A stretch of DNA of 64,000 nt from Salvia splendens (taxonomy: Eukaryota; Streptophyta; Magnoliopsida; Lamiales; Lamiaceae): assembly GCF_004379255.2 (NCBI RefSeq), contig NC_056038.1, forward strand, positions 29,748,061-29,812,060, in the 5' to 3' direction. Made by a program: the position numbers and the translations under genes. The notes under the pieces were generated by a model. It saw only the letters and a list, made by a program, of their open reading frames with translations. It ran no database searches and had not been told where the DNA came from. Below, piece after piece: positions 33,218 to 45,045 of the stretch; position 1 is the stretch's first letter, and every line of letters begins with the position of its first letter.

Positions 33218-33328
33218 ATGAAATGGAAGCGTACTCTGGCCAAGTCTATTGCGATATTCGTAGTCACTCTCGGCGATTCTCAATCACCAAAGCCCGCTTC
33301 CGATCAGGCCCGAACCCATGGCCCGTAG
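33218..33328 (+). promoter_or_regulatory. Upstream ORF overlapping the thioesterase start
   Basis: An ATG at 33218 opens a 36-codon frame ending with TAG at 33326-33328, inside the first codons of the thioesterase (ATG at 33318). Ribosomes starting here would pass the main start, so it could lower translation. A further out-of-frame ATG is at 33223. Whether the transcript includes these ATGs is unknown. Confidence 0.4.
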
Positions 33329-35608
33329 CTTCGTATTGTGGCTGCACGGCCTGGGCGATTCGGGCCCCGCCAACGAACCTATCAAGACCTTCTTCACTTC
33401 TGCCGTCTTCGCCAACACCAAGTGGTCCTTCCCTTCTGCCCCTAATAATCCAGTCAACTGCAACTCTAAGTCTACATTATTTTTCTATCGCTTTGCCAAT
33501 TTGTGAATCCAGGCTTTGTGAATTTGTTCAGATTCTTGGAAATTAGTCGGAAACGAGAACAATTTGGTGTTTGTGTTACCAACTTGAATCTTTACTTTGG
33601 GGTTTATGAGATTAGGGTTTTTTTTCTGTATTTTTTGTTACAGTGTATTTTGAACTGGCCATTTGTATTGCAACATTTAATAATCAATTAGTATTGTCGA
33701 TATCATTACTAAATTTTCTTTTCCAGCTCACTCAATTGCTACTGTAGAGTATACACCATGGGTGCTCACTGAGATTCTTGGTGATGATTATCAGCATTGA
33801 AATATTTCACAGTTTTATGCTGAGATAACTGCAAAAGTTCAATTTTCAACGTTTATTGGGAAATTGGACAGATCAATTTATATATGATTTGAATTATATG
33901 CATCATGTATTATATTGCTAGTTGAACTTCTAAAACCCTGGGTCTGCGCCGGGTTGATTTTGAGAAATAGGCAACTGGAAAGGGATAAAGATTAGCTCTT
34001 TCTTTTTGGGGGAAAATTATAAATTAATAGCTCTTTGATTACATTTGGTTTGAACTTTGAATGATTGGGGAGTGAAAATATCATTTTTATCATGGCTTTG
34101 GTATGGAGACTTTCATTCTATTCGGCTGACTTTGATAGTTATGTGTACTGTAAATTTCATACCTTTATGGTATATGTGAACATTTTCGTAAATTATGTGG
34201 TTTTTAATTTGAGGAGCTTGAAAGTCTAAAGTATTGGAAACCTGCCTGTTGTCTTCCTGTAATATTTGTCCTAGGTCCAATATTAATACTGATCCTATAA
34301 AAAGGAAACCAACACTACTGCCTCTGCTTTCCTCCATTGTTGATTATTATATGTCTTTCCTTCAGTTTCCCTAACCTTATTGTTGGTAACGGGTAATCAA
34401 GTTTTTTGCTATCTCTTTTATGAATTTCTACTGTACTAATTTTGGGCGGTGTAGTTTACTGAGATGCATTTTGTGGAAGCGAGCTTAGTGTAGGTGCAGA
34501 TGCTTGATCTTGGTTGTCTTATATCTCCGGATGCAATTAGATTACTTTCTTTGATGCATCTTTTACCATATCTTTTCTTGTAGATGGTTCCGTGATGCCT
34601 TCATGGTTTGACATTCACGAAATACCAGTGACAGCTGTGAGTTCTGCCCCTACTTATTCTGTTTAATTTTATGCTTGCATATTTTCTTATGTTCAAGTTG
34701 TATCAAATTGAGCCTAACGAGCTGTTCTTTATGCCCATCAATGAAATGTGTTGAAGTGTCTACAAGAAGCATTACAGTTGTTTGAATGTCTTTGATCTGT
34801 GAAAACGTTGTTCACTCACTGTCACCAGCCACATAGTGAGCTCGATAATTGCTCAGAAATGAAATTTACACGGTACTTGACCAGTTACCATTATTCTGTA
34901 TTTTACATTATCTGATGTGAGTTTAGATCGCATAACAGGATTCTCCTCAAGATGAAGGTGATGTGCTGAAGGCAGTTCAAAAAGTCCATGGCATGATAGA
35001 CAAAGAGATAGCGGCAGGCACCAATCCTGATAATGTCTTCGTATGTGGGTTCAGTCAAGGAGGTGTGTTTGCCTGCTCTTTCAAAGTAATCTATCTATTG
35101 TAAATGAAGTGGTATCTATTTATTTTTAATTCTTTTGGTAATTTAAGAAATATAATCTTTTAGGTGCTCTAACATTGGCAAGCATTCTGCTCTATCCAAA
35201 AACTCTTGGTGGAGGTGCCGTGTTTAGTGGTTGGGTCCCATTTAACTCGTCAATTTCACAAAGAATTACAGAAGATGCAAAGAAGGTTATTTCCACCTCT
35301 CCTACTGGCATTTCTCATCTCATTTGTTAGACCTCCCTGCTCTCTGTCATGTTTTACAATGTTAAAACCTTCAAAAATGCAACTTATTTATCTGAACCAT
35401 TTGAAGGGATGCAAAAGAGTTGGATTGTGCAGACAACTTTTGATAAGTTATAAGGACTGTGTAGGTTATATTTAATTTCCAGAGGGTCTAAAACACTAGA
35501 AAATTTTAGACGAACATCAACTCAAAAACGGTTACGAATGTAATTCTGTCATGTACGGATCTATTATTGCTTGCTGAATTATTTGTTCAAAAACATTGAC
35601 ATAGTCTT

Positions 35609-36610
35609 TGTGACGCCCCGACTTTTCCTATTTCTTTTAAGTTAGTTTTTGGATGACCGTCAAACTTCTAGTCGAATATCGTTTATTTATTTTGAGAGTT
35701 TATGGAATTATTTTTTTCGAGCTCGTGTTTTCCTTAAGCCTTACTTGATTAGAGAGTAGAGAACTTTAAGTAGCAATGGAAGTGGAATTTTGTGAATGCT
35801 CGAAAATTATTGGAGATTCGTGTTGCATATGAAATCGAGGAATGTTACACGATTTTTTAGGAGAAAATAGAATTTAAATTTATGTTTAGCCAAAGAATAA
35901 AATTTTAGAGCCTATAATGTATTTTTTTATGCACCCAGCCCAATTTTCTTTCTGTGAAACTACTTTTGGAGAATCCAATATGAGACCAACCGTAGATATG
36001 CTCAAATCTACTCAAATCTTCCATTCAAGTCTCTTCCCTGAGAATTAGGAGGCATTCAGTAACAATTTCACCTGTGTATATCTATATATATACACCCCCA
36101 CACGTCTCCCACCTTTCAGAAACCTTGAAAAAATATAGAGAAAGAACCGAGTTGGAGAAGAGAGTTTTCTGCCGCCTAAGAAGGTAATCATCGATCAATT
36201 CCTTGCATTCACTTAGGATAATTCTGAATCATCGTGCTCTGTACAAAGTGTCAATTTTTAAGTTAGCCCTTTTGTATCCTCCGAGAAACAAATTGAAAAT
36301 CGATTAAGAGAATTAGAATTAGAATTAGAATTTGAATGTTTTGGGGGAGGAGACTTACCTACCGGAGAGAAAGAGAGAAGGGTAGAGACGGAGGAGGGAC
36401 AGCTGCTGCTCGGCCGGAGAGAGCGGCGACACCTGGAGCTTCCGCGACGACAGCGAGCTGTGGCGGCTGGATCGAGACCGACAGCGACGATGGCAACTGG
36501 TGCAGGATCGAAGGGAGAGTAGGCGTGAGAGAGTTTAGAGGGAGAGAAAGAGAGTCTCTGTTTTAGGAAGAAGACTTGAGTTCCTGTTTTGGGATTTTAA
36601 TTTGGGATTG

Positions 36611-36641
<31 letters not shown>

Positions 36642-36863
36642 GAGAGTACCGAGAGGAATGAAAGAAACTTATTTTAATTTTGGTGCTGCAAGTTTTGGGG
36701 CCAAGTTTTAGCCAACGAAATGTTGAAAGGGACTAAAGTTTTGGACCTTATAGGAATAATTAGAGGAATTAAGTTTGGGCCAGCCTTTCCTATTTTGAGT
36801 TTAGGTCGGAAGAGTGGCGTGTTTTTAGTGATTGGTTGGAAATTCTTGTTTTATTAATGGAGT
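35609..36863. other. Unclassified repeat-like stretch in thioesterase intron 4
   Basis: It opens GTGACGCCCCGACTTTTCC, a phrase often seen in plant LTR sequence, and includes leader-like text (GGAGAAGAGAGTTTTCTGCC) and a (GATA)n tract at about 36608-36650. No coding region is convincing. It may be an LTR-type remnant split from 44041-45045 by later insertions. Confidence 0.3.
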
Positions 36864-36882
36864 TATATATATATATATATAT

Positions 36883-36963
36883 AACTCCATTAGATCATCT
36901 AATCCTAGGGCTGAGATTTGGGCTGCATTTCTGGATTTAAACACATACTTATTTTGATCATCT

Positions 36964-36966
<3 letters not shown>
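36883..36966. mobile_element. Truncated E1-type element between (TA)n tracts
   Basis: Matches the right end of E1 (27500-27588): ATCTAATCCTAGGGC, TGCATTTCTGGATTTAAAC and the end GATCATCTCCC. (TA)n lies on both sides (about 36864-36882 and 36967-36996). Confidence 0.6.
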
Positions 36967-36999
<33 letters not shown>

Positions 37000-37307
37000 G
37001 TTAGTGATCAAAGATATAACTAATTTTAAGTGTATAACTAGAGAACAAATCTCAGCCACACAAATAAATGGAACAAATATTATTTATTTTAATAATATAA
37101 AATAGGCCAAGGATATTTTTGGAAATTACATTATGAAATTTAAAGGTGAAATCACGCGAATAAATGTTGATTTTTCTACTGTTGCTTCCCTGATTCGGAG
37201 GCGTACAAGTGTTTTCGAGGATGATTAGACTATATGGGTGGGTTTGAGGTTTGTATGATTTTATACTAAGCTTGATTTAAAAATACTGGCATATCGTAAA
37301 ATCCATC

Positions 37308-37547
37308 CTATGGTGTGTGGTGGTTGTAATTGTTTTGAGTGTGATCGTTGAATATTCCGCCGCTCTTATTGCCGGAATCGGCTTTTTTGAGGATCAGATC
37401 GTAGGTCTCGCCGGAGAGGCCGAGGGTCAGTGATGGCTCAGCGGTTTTGGTGATATAATCGAGATTTCTGGAGGGCTTTTTGGTGGTGGATGAGGAGAAT
37501 CCCAGCCCCAAAACCAGCCCCGTGTTGTATAAATCGTCATAACCCAT
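37308..37547 (-). pseudogene. HD-Zip class II N-terminal exon fragment
   Basis: 79 residues beginning MGYDDLYNTGLVLGLGFSSS and containing EPSLTLGLSGETYDL, the conserved N-terminal signature of HAT22/HAT9-type HD-Zip II factors, which includes the LxLxL (EAR-like) repression motif. The homeodomain and leucine zipper are absent: the frame ends in NDHTQNNYNHHTP and a stop. A 5' leader-like stretch (to about 37640) seems to have come with it. It could not bind DNA. Confidence 0.8.
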
Positions 37548-37739
37548 TTAAAAACAGAGTTTAGAGAGAAGAAAAGTGTGTTGTGTGTGTGGAATTGAAA
37601 TGAGGAATGCGAGAAAAAGGGAAGGAGAGAGTGGTTTTGTAATGGGAGGAACGGTGGGTGGGTGGGTTGTATGATTATTAATCAACAGGGAATATATTAT
37701 TTTATAAAATTGGCCTATTTTATACAATCAAGATATTTT

Positions 37740-38640
37740 AATAATTAGCATGATTTTACTTCATTGTTGTTAACAAAACACAACACTATTAGCATGATTT
37801 TACTTCACTGTTGTTAACAAAACGCATCACTCTTAGTATGATTTTACTTCACTGTTGTTTACAAAACACATCACTCTTGTTTACAAAACACATCACTATT
37901 AGCATGATTTTACTTCACTCTTGTTTACAAAACACATCACTCTTGTTTACAACACATCACTCTTAGCATGATTTTACTTCACTCTTGTTTACAAAATACA
38001 TCACTCTTAGCATGATTTTACTTCACTATTGTTTACAAAACACATCACTCTTGTTTACAAAACACATCACTCTTAGCATGATTTTACTTCACTCTTGTTT
38101 ACAAAACACATCACTCTTATTATGATTTTACTTCACTATTGTTTACAAAACACATCACTCTTAGCATGATTTTACTTCACTCTTGTTTACAAAACACATC
38201 ACTCTTATTATGAATTTACTTCACTCTTGTTTACAAAACACATCACTCTTATTATGATTTTACTTCACTCTTGTTTACTAAACACATCACTCTTGTTTAC
38301 AAAACATATCACTCTTAGCATGATTTTACTTCATTCTTGTTTACAAAACACATCACTCTTATTATGATTTTACTTCACTCTTATTTATAAAACACATCAC
38401 TCTTAGCATGATTTTACTTCATTCTTGTTTACAAAACACATCACTCTTGTTATGATTTTACTTCACTGTTGTTTACAAAACACATCACTCTTGTTTACAA
38501 AACACATCACTCTTAGCATGATTTTACTTCACTCTTGTTTACAAAACACATCCCTTTTATTATGATTTTACTTCACTCTTGTTTACAAAACACATCCCTC
38601 TTGTTTACAAAACACATCACTTTTAGCATGATTTTGTAAA
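37740..38640. repeat. 44-bp tandem repeat array, about 18 units
   Basis: The unit contains CATGATTTTACTTCACTC and TTGTTTACAAAACACATCAC; extra half-units of about 22 bases (TTTACAAAACACATCACTCT) occur irregularly. It lies between the two captured gene fragments inside element E5. Non-coding. Confidence 0.9.
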
Positions 38641-38792
38641 TCAAGGATACATCACTTGCCAATCAAATTCATTCTACTATTTAACAAAATCCCAATATAC
38701 AAAATACATAGTAGATAAACACAGTGAATTAAATACTAATACGTAGGCGACAAGAAAAGACACAGACAGTAGAGTTGAGTAGCAGCAATCCC

Positions 38793-39216
38793 TTAGAATG
38801 CATCTTCAGTTGTGGGAAGGGAGGGCGAGAGCGAGTTTCGTGAGTCATCGTAGTCCTCCCCCAAGGGCGAAACCTCCACTCTTATATCCTCAATCATCTT
38901 CACCACCTGCGCCATCGTCGGCCTCTTCTCCGGCAGCTCCACCACACACGCCATCGCTACGTGCAGCATCGACACCATCTCCTCCTCTATGTTCTTGTAC
39001 CTCAGCAGCTCCTGATCGAACACTTCCGCCGTCCACTCATCCCTCACCACCGACTGCACCCACCTGGGCAGGTCGGCGCCCTCCCTCCCCGTCAGAACCT
39101 CAAGCACCACAACCCCGAAGCTGTACACATCCGCTTTCTGAGATAGCCTCTTCACCTCATTCTGCTCCGGCGCCTTGTATCCTTCCAATCTCGCAATCGC
39201 GTGAGCATCGGAGATC
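38793..39216 (-). pseudogene. LRR receptor-like kinase, C-terminal kinase fragment
   Basis: About 140 residues: [20 protein letters not shown] (subdomain VIII), [19 protein letters not shown] (IX), [39 protein letters not shown] and [18 protein letters not shown] (XI), ending [14 protein letters not shown] with a stop. This resembles inactive-type LRR-RLKs of the LRR-III group. The receptor part and the N-lobe with the catalytic loop are missing, so it is a captured fragment. Confidence 0.85.
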
Positions 39217-39926
39217 GGCCGTCTACTGTCGGTGGCATAATTTACATAACCTAATTTTTCTGTGCAATGACCATTATATCCCCGCCTTGTTATTGTGGAG
39301 TAAATTTGTGATTGAGGAAACTAATTTCTCCTTAAATTCGAAAATTACATGTAATAATACTAGCCCTTGATTTTCTTGATCTTGTGACTGTGATTTGTTC
39401 TCTAGTTATGTAGTTAATGGGCACTTGCCCTAGATCACTACTATATATATATATATATATATATATAGGGGAGCACTATTCTCCTTTTCCACTCTTAGAT
39501 TCTTTTCTCTTCTTACTAATAACCGTTAGATCTTTTCAATCAACGGACCATGTTAATCCTTAATAATGATTTCCGCGTTGCATTATAGAACCTTTAGTTG
39601 TGCATTATGGGGGTAATATAGTAAAGTTAGTAAAATGGAACCGCCATATTTTTGGCAATAGCGAATTTTAAGCGATTTGCAATCTTACGCCTCTTCAGTT
39701 TTCTCCAACTTCTCTCCAGCATACGATTCGACTCTCCCCACTCCTTCCACTCTCTAAAACCCTAGTTACATCTCCCACAAATCGATTTTGACAGCCTCCG
39801 TGACATATTTCGGCGATTACACTCCACCGTGGTTACATCTGCCACAAATCGACCGGCCTTGACTCGTTTCGACGAATATTCAACAAATCTTGCAGGTATG
39901 TAAATGGAAAGCATTCAACTTTGCAA

Positions 39927-41334
39927 ATGCCTACGAGAGGTCGACCACTCTCTCAAGCATCAGAGGATGCAGGTGAAATTTCCGACGCTATTCAATATCT
40001 TATTTGTTGCTTGCGTGAAAGGGTATTTGTAACTCTGTTGATTGCTCATTATCCAGTTTAAAAAGGAATAACTTTACAATGTTCTTTAATCTGTTGGTGT
40101 ATATGTGCTCAGTCCCGATGGAATAGGTTTATCAATTTGTGTGGGTAATGCATTATGAAACTGTAATTGTACATTTTTTGGAGTATATTGTGCATTATAT
40201 GATTGGTATTCTTTATGTGCAGTAAATTATGCAATGTGCATAGTGTCGTGTGTTTTGTGTTGTGTTGATTAAACTCGTGAAGTAGTTTGTATGTGCATAT
40301 TTTAGTGTAAACTATGCATTATGAAACATACTTTATGCATTATGGTAACTACATTATGCATTATTAAGGGTGTTGGATGTGTTGTCATATTTGCTCAGTC
40401 TGGATGTGTTTTTTGTATTATGTTGTGTGGCCAATGCATTGGCAAACAGTAAAATTGGATTTTTTTTTCTACTATTGAATGCATTATATGAGTTGTATAA
40501 TGTATATAGTTTCAAACATTATGTGTGTAACACATGTGCGTTTTCATGTTGAGACGCTGCACTATCAGTTCGTTTGTGCATTTAATAGTGTAGACTATGC
40601 AGTATAGAACATTATTTATGCATTAAGTTAACTAAATTATGCATTATTCAGGGATTTGGATGTGTTGCCATAGATCCTCAGTTTGAATGAGCTTCTTTTA
40701 TTATGTTGTGTGGGCAATGCATTTTGAAACTATAATATTGCATTTTTTGTAGTATTGACTACATTATATGAATGGTATCATTTATACAGTTTACTATATT
40801 TTATGTATAACCCATGCGCATTATCATGTTGAGACAATGCATTATTAGTAATATTATATGCATTATCATGTTGAGACAATGCATTATCAGTATTATTTAA
40901 TGCAGTATCATGTTGAGACAATGCATTATCAGTAATATTTAATGCATTATCATGTTGAGACAATGCATTATCAGTAATATTTAATGCATTATCATGTGAA
41001 CATCTATAAGTATTATATAGACTTTATTGAAAATGTTATGATAGTTTTCTTTGTTTGTTCTATTTCAGAGAAGCGGCTACAATCAGAAATAGATAATACA
41101 GTAGATGATGTTATACCAGTTGCTTTGGCTAAGAGGTTCAGGGATAGGTTGGCAGAGGGCGCTCCCAGTGCGGTCGCAGGTGATGCTGAAAAGAAACAGC
41201 TAAAGGGACGAAAGCCTAATCAGCTGTACTGTAGACGACCACCGCTGGAATTTTTTAACTACTTGAAGCAGTTAAATCCAAGACAGAAAAGGGCGGTTAC
41301 GGAGATTGGTTTTGGAGCAGTACTCTGTTTTTGA
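39927..41334 (+). CDS. Possible two-exon gene inside E6, function unknown
   Basis: Exon 1 (39927-40022) reads MPTRGRPLSQASEDAGEISD and ends CCLRER at a GT donor. Exon 2 (41071-41334, acceptor TTTCAGAG) continues in frame: KRLQSEIDNTVDDVIPVALA, a basic middle, then FFNYLKQLNPRQKRAVTEIG and a stop after AVLCF. Total 119 residues. The end resembles the start of longer plant mobile-element proteins (pattern: L..KQ..AV..IGFG), so this may be a truncated N-terminus. The intron is packed with TGCATTAT motifs. I do not recognise a function; the model is by eye and uncertain. Confidence 0.35.
40845..41000. repeat. 42-bp tandem repeat in E6
   Basis: Three to four units of TGCATTATCATGTTGAGAC plus AATGCATTATCAGTAATATT, with minor differences. 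It concentrates the TGCATTAT motif shared by E3, E6 and E7. Confidence 0.8.
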
Positions 41335-44001
41335 GAATATGTTTTATGACTGTGAAATTTCAAACACGCAGCCGAACAGTTTGTGCATGTCGTTTATTCG
41401 GATTGCCTTTATTTTAAATGCAGTCCACGTTATTTTACAATGTAGTGTGTATTATGTTATTTGTCCATATACGTGTACGATTAACTCTCATATTGCTTAA
41501 CATAAACCACATAATTTACAAATCCTAGTGCATAATGCAATGCCTACACCAAATAATGCGTTCGTACATTACACAATAACTATACTAATCCATATACAGA
41601 AAACGGATCAAAATCCTGTGCATCATATCTGCATGTCATTGCATTATTTGTACTGAATTATGCATTATATAACTTTTTGTGTGTATTTGAGAATATGCTC
41701 TATGACTGTGAAATTGCGCATTTTAGTTTCTGTAATGCATTATTTGTGATATGTAATAAACATTTATCCTGATCCGTTTAACTTAAGTTGTGCCGTGTTT
41801 CTATGTTTGGTTCACGTTTCTTGTTTTCCCTAAGGGTTTAACAAGCCTAGGGGCTAGGGTGTAGTACGTTCTAAGTCTACATAACGTTGTCCAAATACAC
41901 GAGCTGCAGTAATTCGTCTGGGGTTGCACGTTCATAGCGCGTAGACATTTTTAAAACAGATGTACGTAATGTACATTTGTTGTAGAGTATAATGCGTAGT
42001 TTAGTTTCTGTAAAGCATGTTTTGTGATATGTAATTCATATTTATCCTGCCCCGTTTAATTTAAGTTGGGTCGTGTTTAGATGTTTGGCGCACGTTTCTT
42101 GTTTTCCCTAAGGGTTTAACAAGCCCAAGGGCTAGGATTTAGTAAGTACACATTAATAACAACGTTAACAAAGACCATTAGTTTGATTTATAAATAGACC
42201 CTAGACCCTAAGGGTTAGCCGAAGAGCCGTAGAGGAAGAAAGGGCCCTCGTCTCTTACATAATATGTACATTATGTAAATCAGTCAAAATTAGTGCATAT
42301 CCGCGATTATAACTAAACACTAGTTTTATAAATCAAACTAATGGTCTTTGTTAACGTTGTTATTAATGTGTACTTACTAGACCCTAGCCCCTGGGCTTGT
42401 TAAACCCTTAGGGAAAACAAGAAACGTGCGCCAAACATCTAAACACGGCCCAACTTAAATTAAACGGGGCAGGATAAATGTGAATTACATATCACAAAAC
42501 ATGCATTACAGAAACTAAACTACGCATTATACTCTACAACCCAGACGAATTACTGCAGCTCGTGTATTTGGACAACGTTATGTAGACTTAGAACGTACTA
42601 CACCCTAGCCCCTAGGCTTGTTAAACCCTTAGGGAAAACAAGAAACGTGAACCAAACATAGAAACACGGCACAACATAAGTTAAACGGATCAGGATAAAT
42701 GTTCATTACATATCACAAATAATGCATTATAGAAACTAAAATGCGCATTATACTATATAATATGTACATTATGTATATCAGTAAAAAAAAACCTACGCGT
42801 TATGAATGTGCGACCCCAGATGAATTACTGCAGCTCGTGTATTTGGACAGCGTTATTTAGACTTAGAATGTACTACACCCTAGCCCCTAGGCTTGTTAAA
42901 CCCTAAGGGAAAACAAGAAACGTGAACCAAACATCGAAACACTGCACAACTAAATCAAACGGACCAGGATAAATGTTCATTACATATCACAAATAATGCA
43001 TTACAGAAACTAAACTGCGCATTATACTATATAATATGTACATTATGTATATCACTAAAAAAACATACACGCTATGAATGTGCGACCCCAGATGAAATAC
43101 TGCATCTCGTGTATTTGGACAACGTTATTTAGACTTAGAACGTACTACACCCTAGCCCCTAGGCTTGTTAAACTCTTAGGGAAAACAGGAAACGTGAGCC
43201 AAACATCGAAACACTGCATAAGTTTAATTAAACGGGTCAAGATCAATGTTCATTACATATCACATATGATGCATTACAGAAACTAAACTGCGCATTATAC
43301 TCTACATATCAGAATTCAACAAAGTATAGCATCTCCTTTCACGCAGCGCTCCCTCTCTCTTAGAAAATTCTCCGTCACCGTCAGCCATTGTTTAGGTCTG
43401 CTCTCCCTCCTTCGTCGGCGTTCCGTCGCTGAACTGCTACACGGCTGCTGTCCTTCGCGCAGCTACTACCCATGTTCCCAACCTCGCTTTCTCTGCCCTC
43501 CGATCTGTACTCCGTCGTCACCGTCGGCGAGCTCGAAAGCTCAGCTCTCCGCCTATCTTCTTCTCTCAGCGCCGCTGCGATTCGTCGCAGCCGCGACTCT
43601 CCATCATCGCTGTTGATCAGCCACCGCTGCCACCACTAGGGTCGCCATTGAACGGATGTTGTTGTTTTCCTCCCGCCATGGCTGTGCGCGATCCAGCACA
43701 GAGCCGACGTCGCATCAACCTCTGTTCCCCGTCGCTGCCTCTCATAAAGCACAGATGTAATGGAGAAATTCACGTCAATGGCGTTTGGCAAGGAATAATA
43801 ACCGTGAAGATTGAGTTGGAGTAAATTTAGGAAGTTGCCATAACCAACCAAATTATTGATTACCAATTAAGCCCTTTTCGTTTTTTTTAATCATTAAATT
43901 AAATGATTAAACACACTAATTTAGGTCATTGGATACAGGAAATCAACGGCTAAGATCAAGAAGGAAATAGGAGGAAATATGAGAAAAGGAAATGAATACA
44001 T

Positions 44002-44040
<39 letters not shown>

Positions 44041-44043
<3 letters not shown>

Positions 44044-45045
44044 CCCTGAGTTTACGCTGATCCGAGTTTTTGTACGAGAATCCAGAAATTTCCCTAAGAA
44101 GAGACCAAAGATAAAATGAGCACTCACATAGGAAGCATACATTCTTTTAATTAGATGTTTTCTTGAGTTTTAATGAGCTTATTATTTTTATTTTAAAAGG
44201 ATTTTCTTTCGCAAGCGAGTTAAGGACGGAGTGAGAATTTTCAAGATAAGAAATTTAAGCGAACGAGGTGGGCTTTTTATCCTACATTATTGTGTAGGCT
44301 TACTTTTAAATTTACGCAATATCTTTCAAGGATGAGTTATGTGATTAAATTCCAAATATATTGTGTCATGCCGTATTTTATTTTGTGGATGTGCCTATCT
44401 GATCGTCCTAGTGGGGAGTGAGTCCCTACTAGAAGTTATGAGTTTAATCGAATTCGGGTTTGTCTAGGGAGTGAGTCCCTATTCAAGCTAGTGTACACAG
44501 AGGGGATCGTGCGCTATCTTTCGAGTTGACCTGATCAAGAATGTGGCCACGTTCTCGTTTCACATATGAGGTTCAGATATGGTATGAGGAGAGAGAGAAA
44601 AATGGGCCGCAGCCATACTTTTGAGCGAGAAAATGTTTTGGTGACTTGGCCTTTTATAAACCCGAGTTCACTTTTAAATGCTAACACAATATTTTATGAA
44701 AATTATTTTGGCACGTGTTCACTGAGTGCATCAAGTACTCAGCCCTGCATTTCTTTTTAAAAATGTGCAGGTTGAGCGTGACGGGTGCAATGGGTGTTGA
44801 GCAAGACCGTTGAAGAAATTTAAGTGTTCAGAATGTGTCATGTCTTCACACGTGGCATATTCCTTCTCTCGAATGCTTCCGCTGAGTAGTTGTTTTCTTT
44901 TGAGTTCTTGTATTGCTGAGATAGTGTTTCTTTTTGAGTTATTGTTTGTTGAGATACTCTGATTTTATTCGAGCTATTCCCATTTGTTTCGAGCTATGGT
45001 CGAGTTGTGTTGTTTTCCCCTTTCTTCCCTGCTTCTTTAATCCTC
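44041..45045. other. LTR-like non-coding sequence in thioesterase intron 4
   Basis: It contains phrases I associate with plant gypsy LTR regions: repeated GGGAGTGAGTCCCTA (about 44413 and 44470) and AAGTACTCAGCCCTGCAT followed by TGTGCAGGTTGAGCG (near 44730-44780). No coding region. Assignment is by recollection only. Confidence 0.3.

Larger units (their letters stand above)
36997..39441. mobile_element. (TA)n-bounded TIR element E5 carrying host gene fragments
   Basis: 2.4 kb between (TA)n at 36967-36996 and (TA)n at 39442-39469. Its ends are inverted repeats over about 60 bases: both carry GTGATC near the tip and, further in, ATAACTAGAGAACAAATC followed by CAGYCACA. Inside, both on the minus strand, are the N-terminal exon of an HD-Zip II gene (37547-37308) and the C-terminal part of a receptor-like kinase (about 39216-38793), with a 44-bp tandem array between. 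It encodes no transposase. This is the layout of a Pack-type element. It lies in intron 4 of the broken thioesterase. Confidence 0.75.
39470..44004. mobile_element. (TA)n-bounded 4.5 kb element E6, larger relative of the foldback element
   Basis: Ends GGGGAGCACTATTCTCC (left) and the inverse of AGGGATGTATTCATTTCC (right) match those of E3/E7, and both abut (TA)n (39442-39469 and 44005-44040). Inside are: a possible small two-exon gene (39927-41334), dense TGCATTAT motifs, a 42-bp tandem repeat (about 40845-41000), inverted blocks around TTTCTTGTTTTCCCTAAGGG (41810-43220), and a GC-rich genic-looking segment (43320-43780). It could be the parent of the foldback copies, or another non-autonomous derivative; no transposase was recognised. 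Confidence 0.65.

Noticed and set aside
33223..33546. A 107-residue protein overlapping thioesterase exon 1
   Set aside because: It is the shadow frame of the exon; the thioesterase frame has clear family motifs.
36336..36566. 76-residue basic ORF in thioesterase intron 4
   Set aside because: Arg/Gly/Glu-rich translation of a purine-rich leader-like stretch; no family match.
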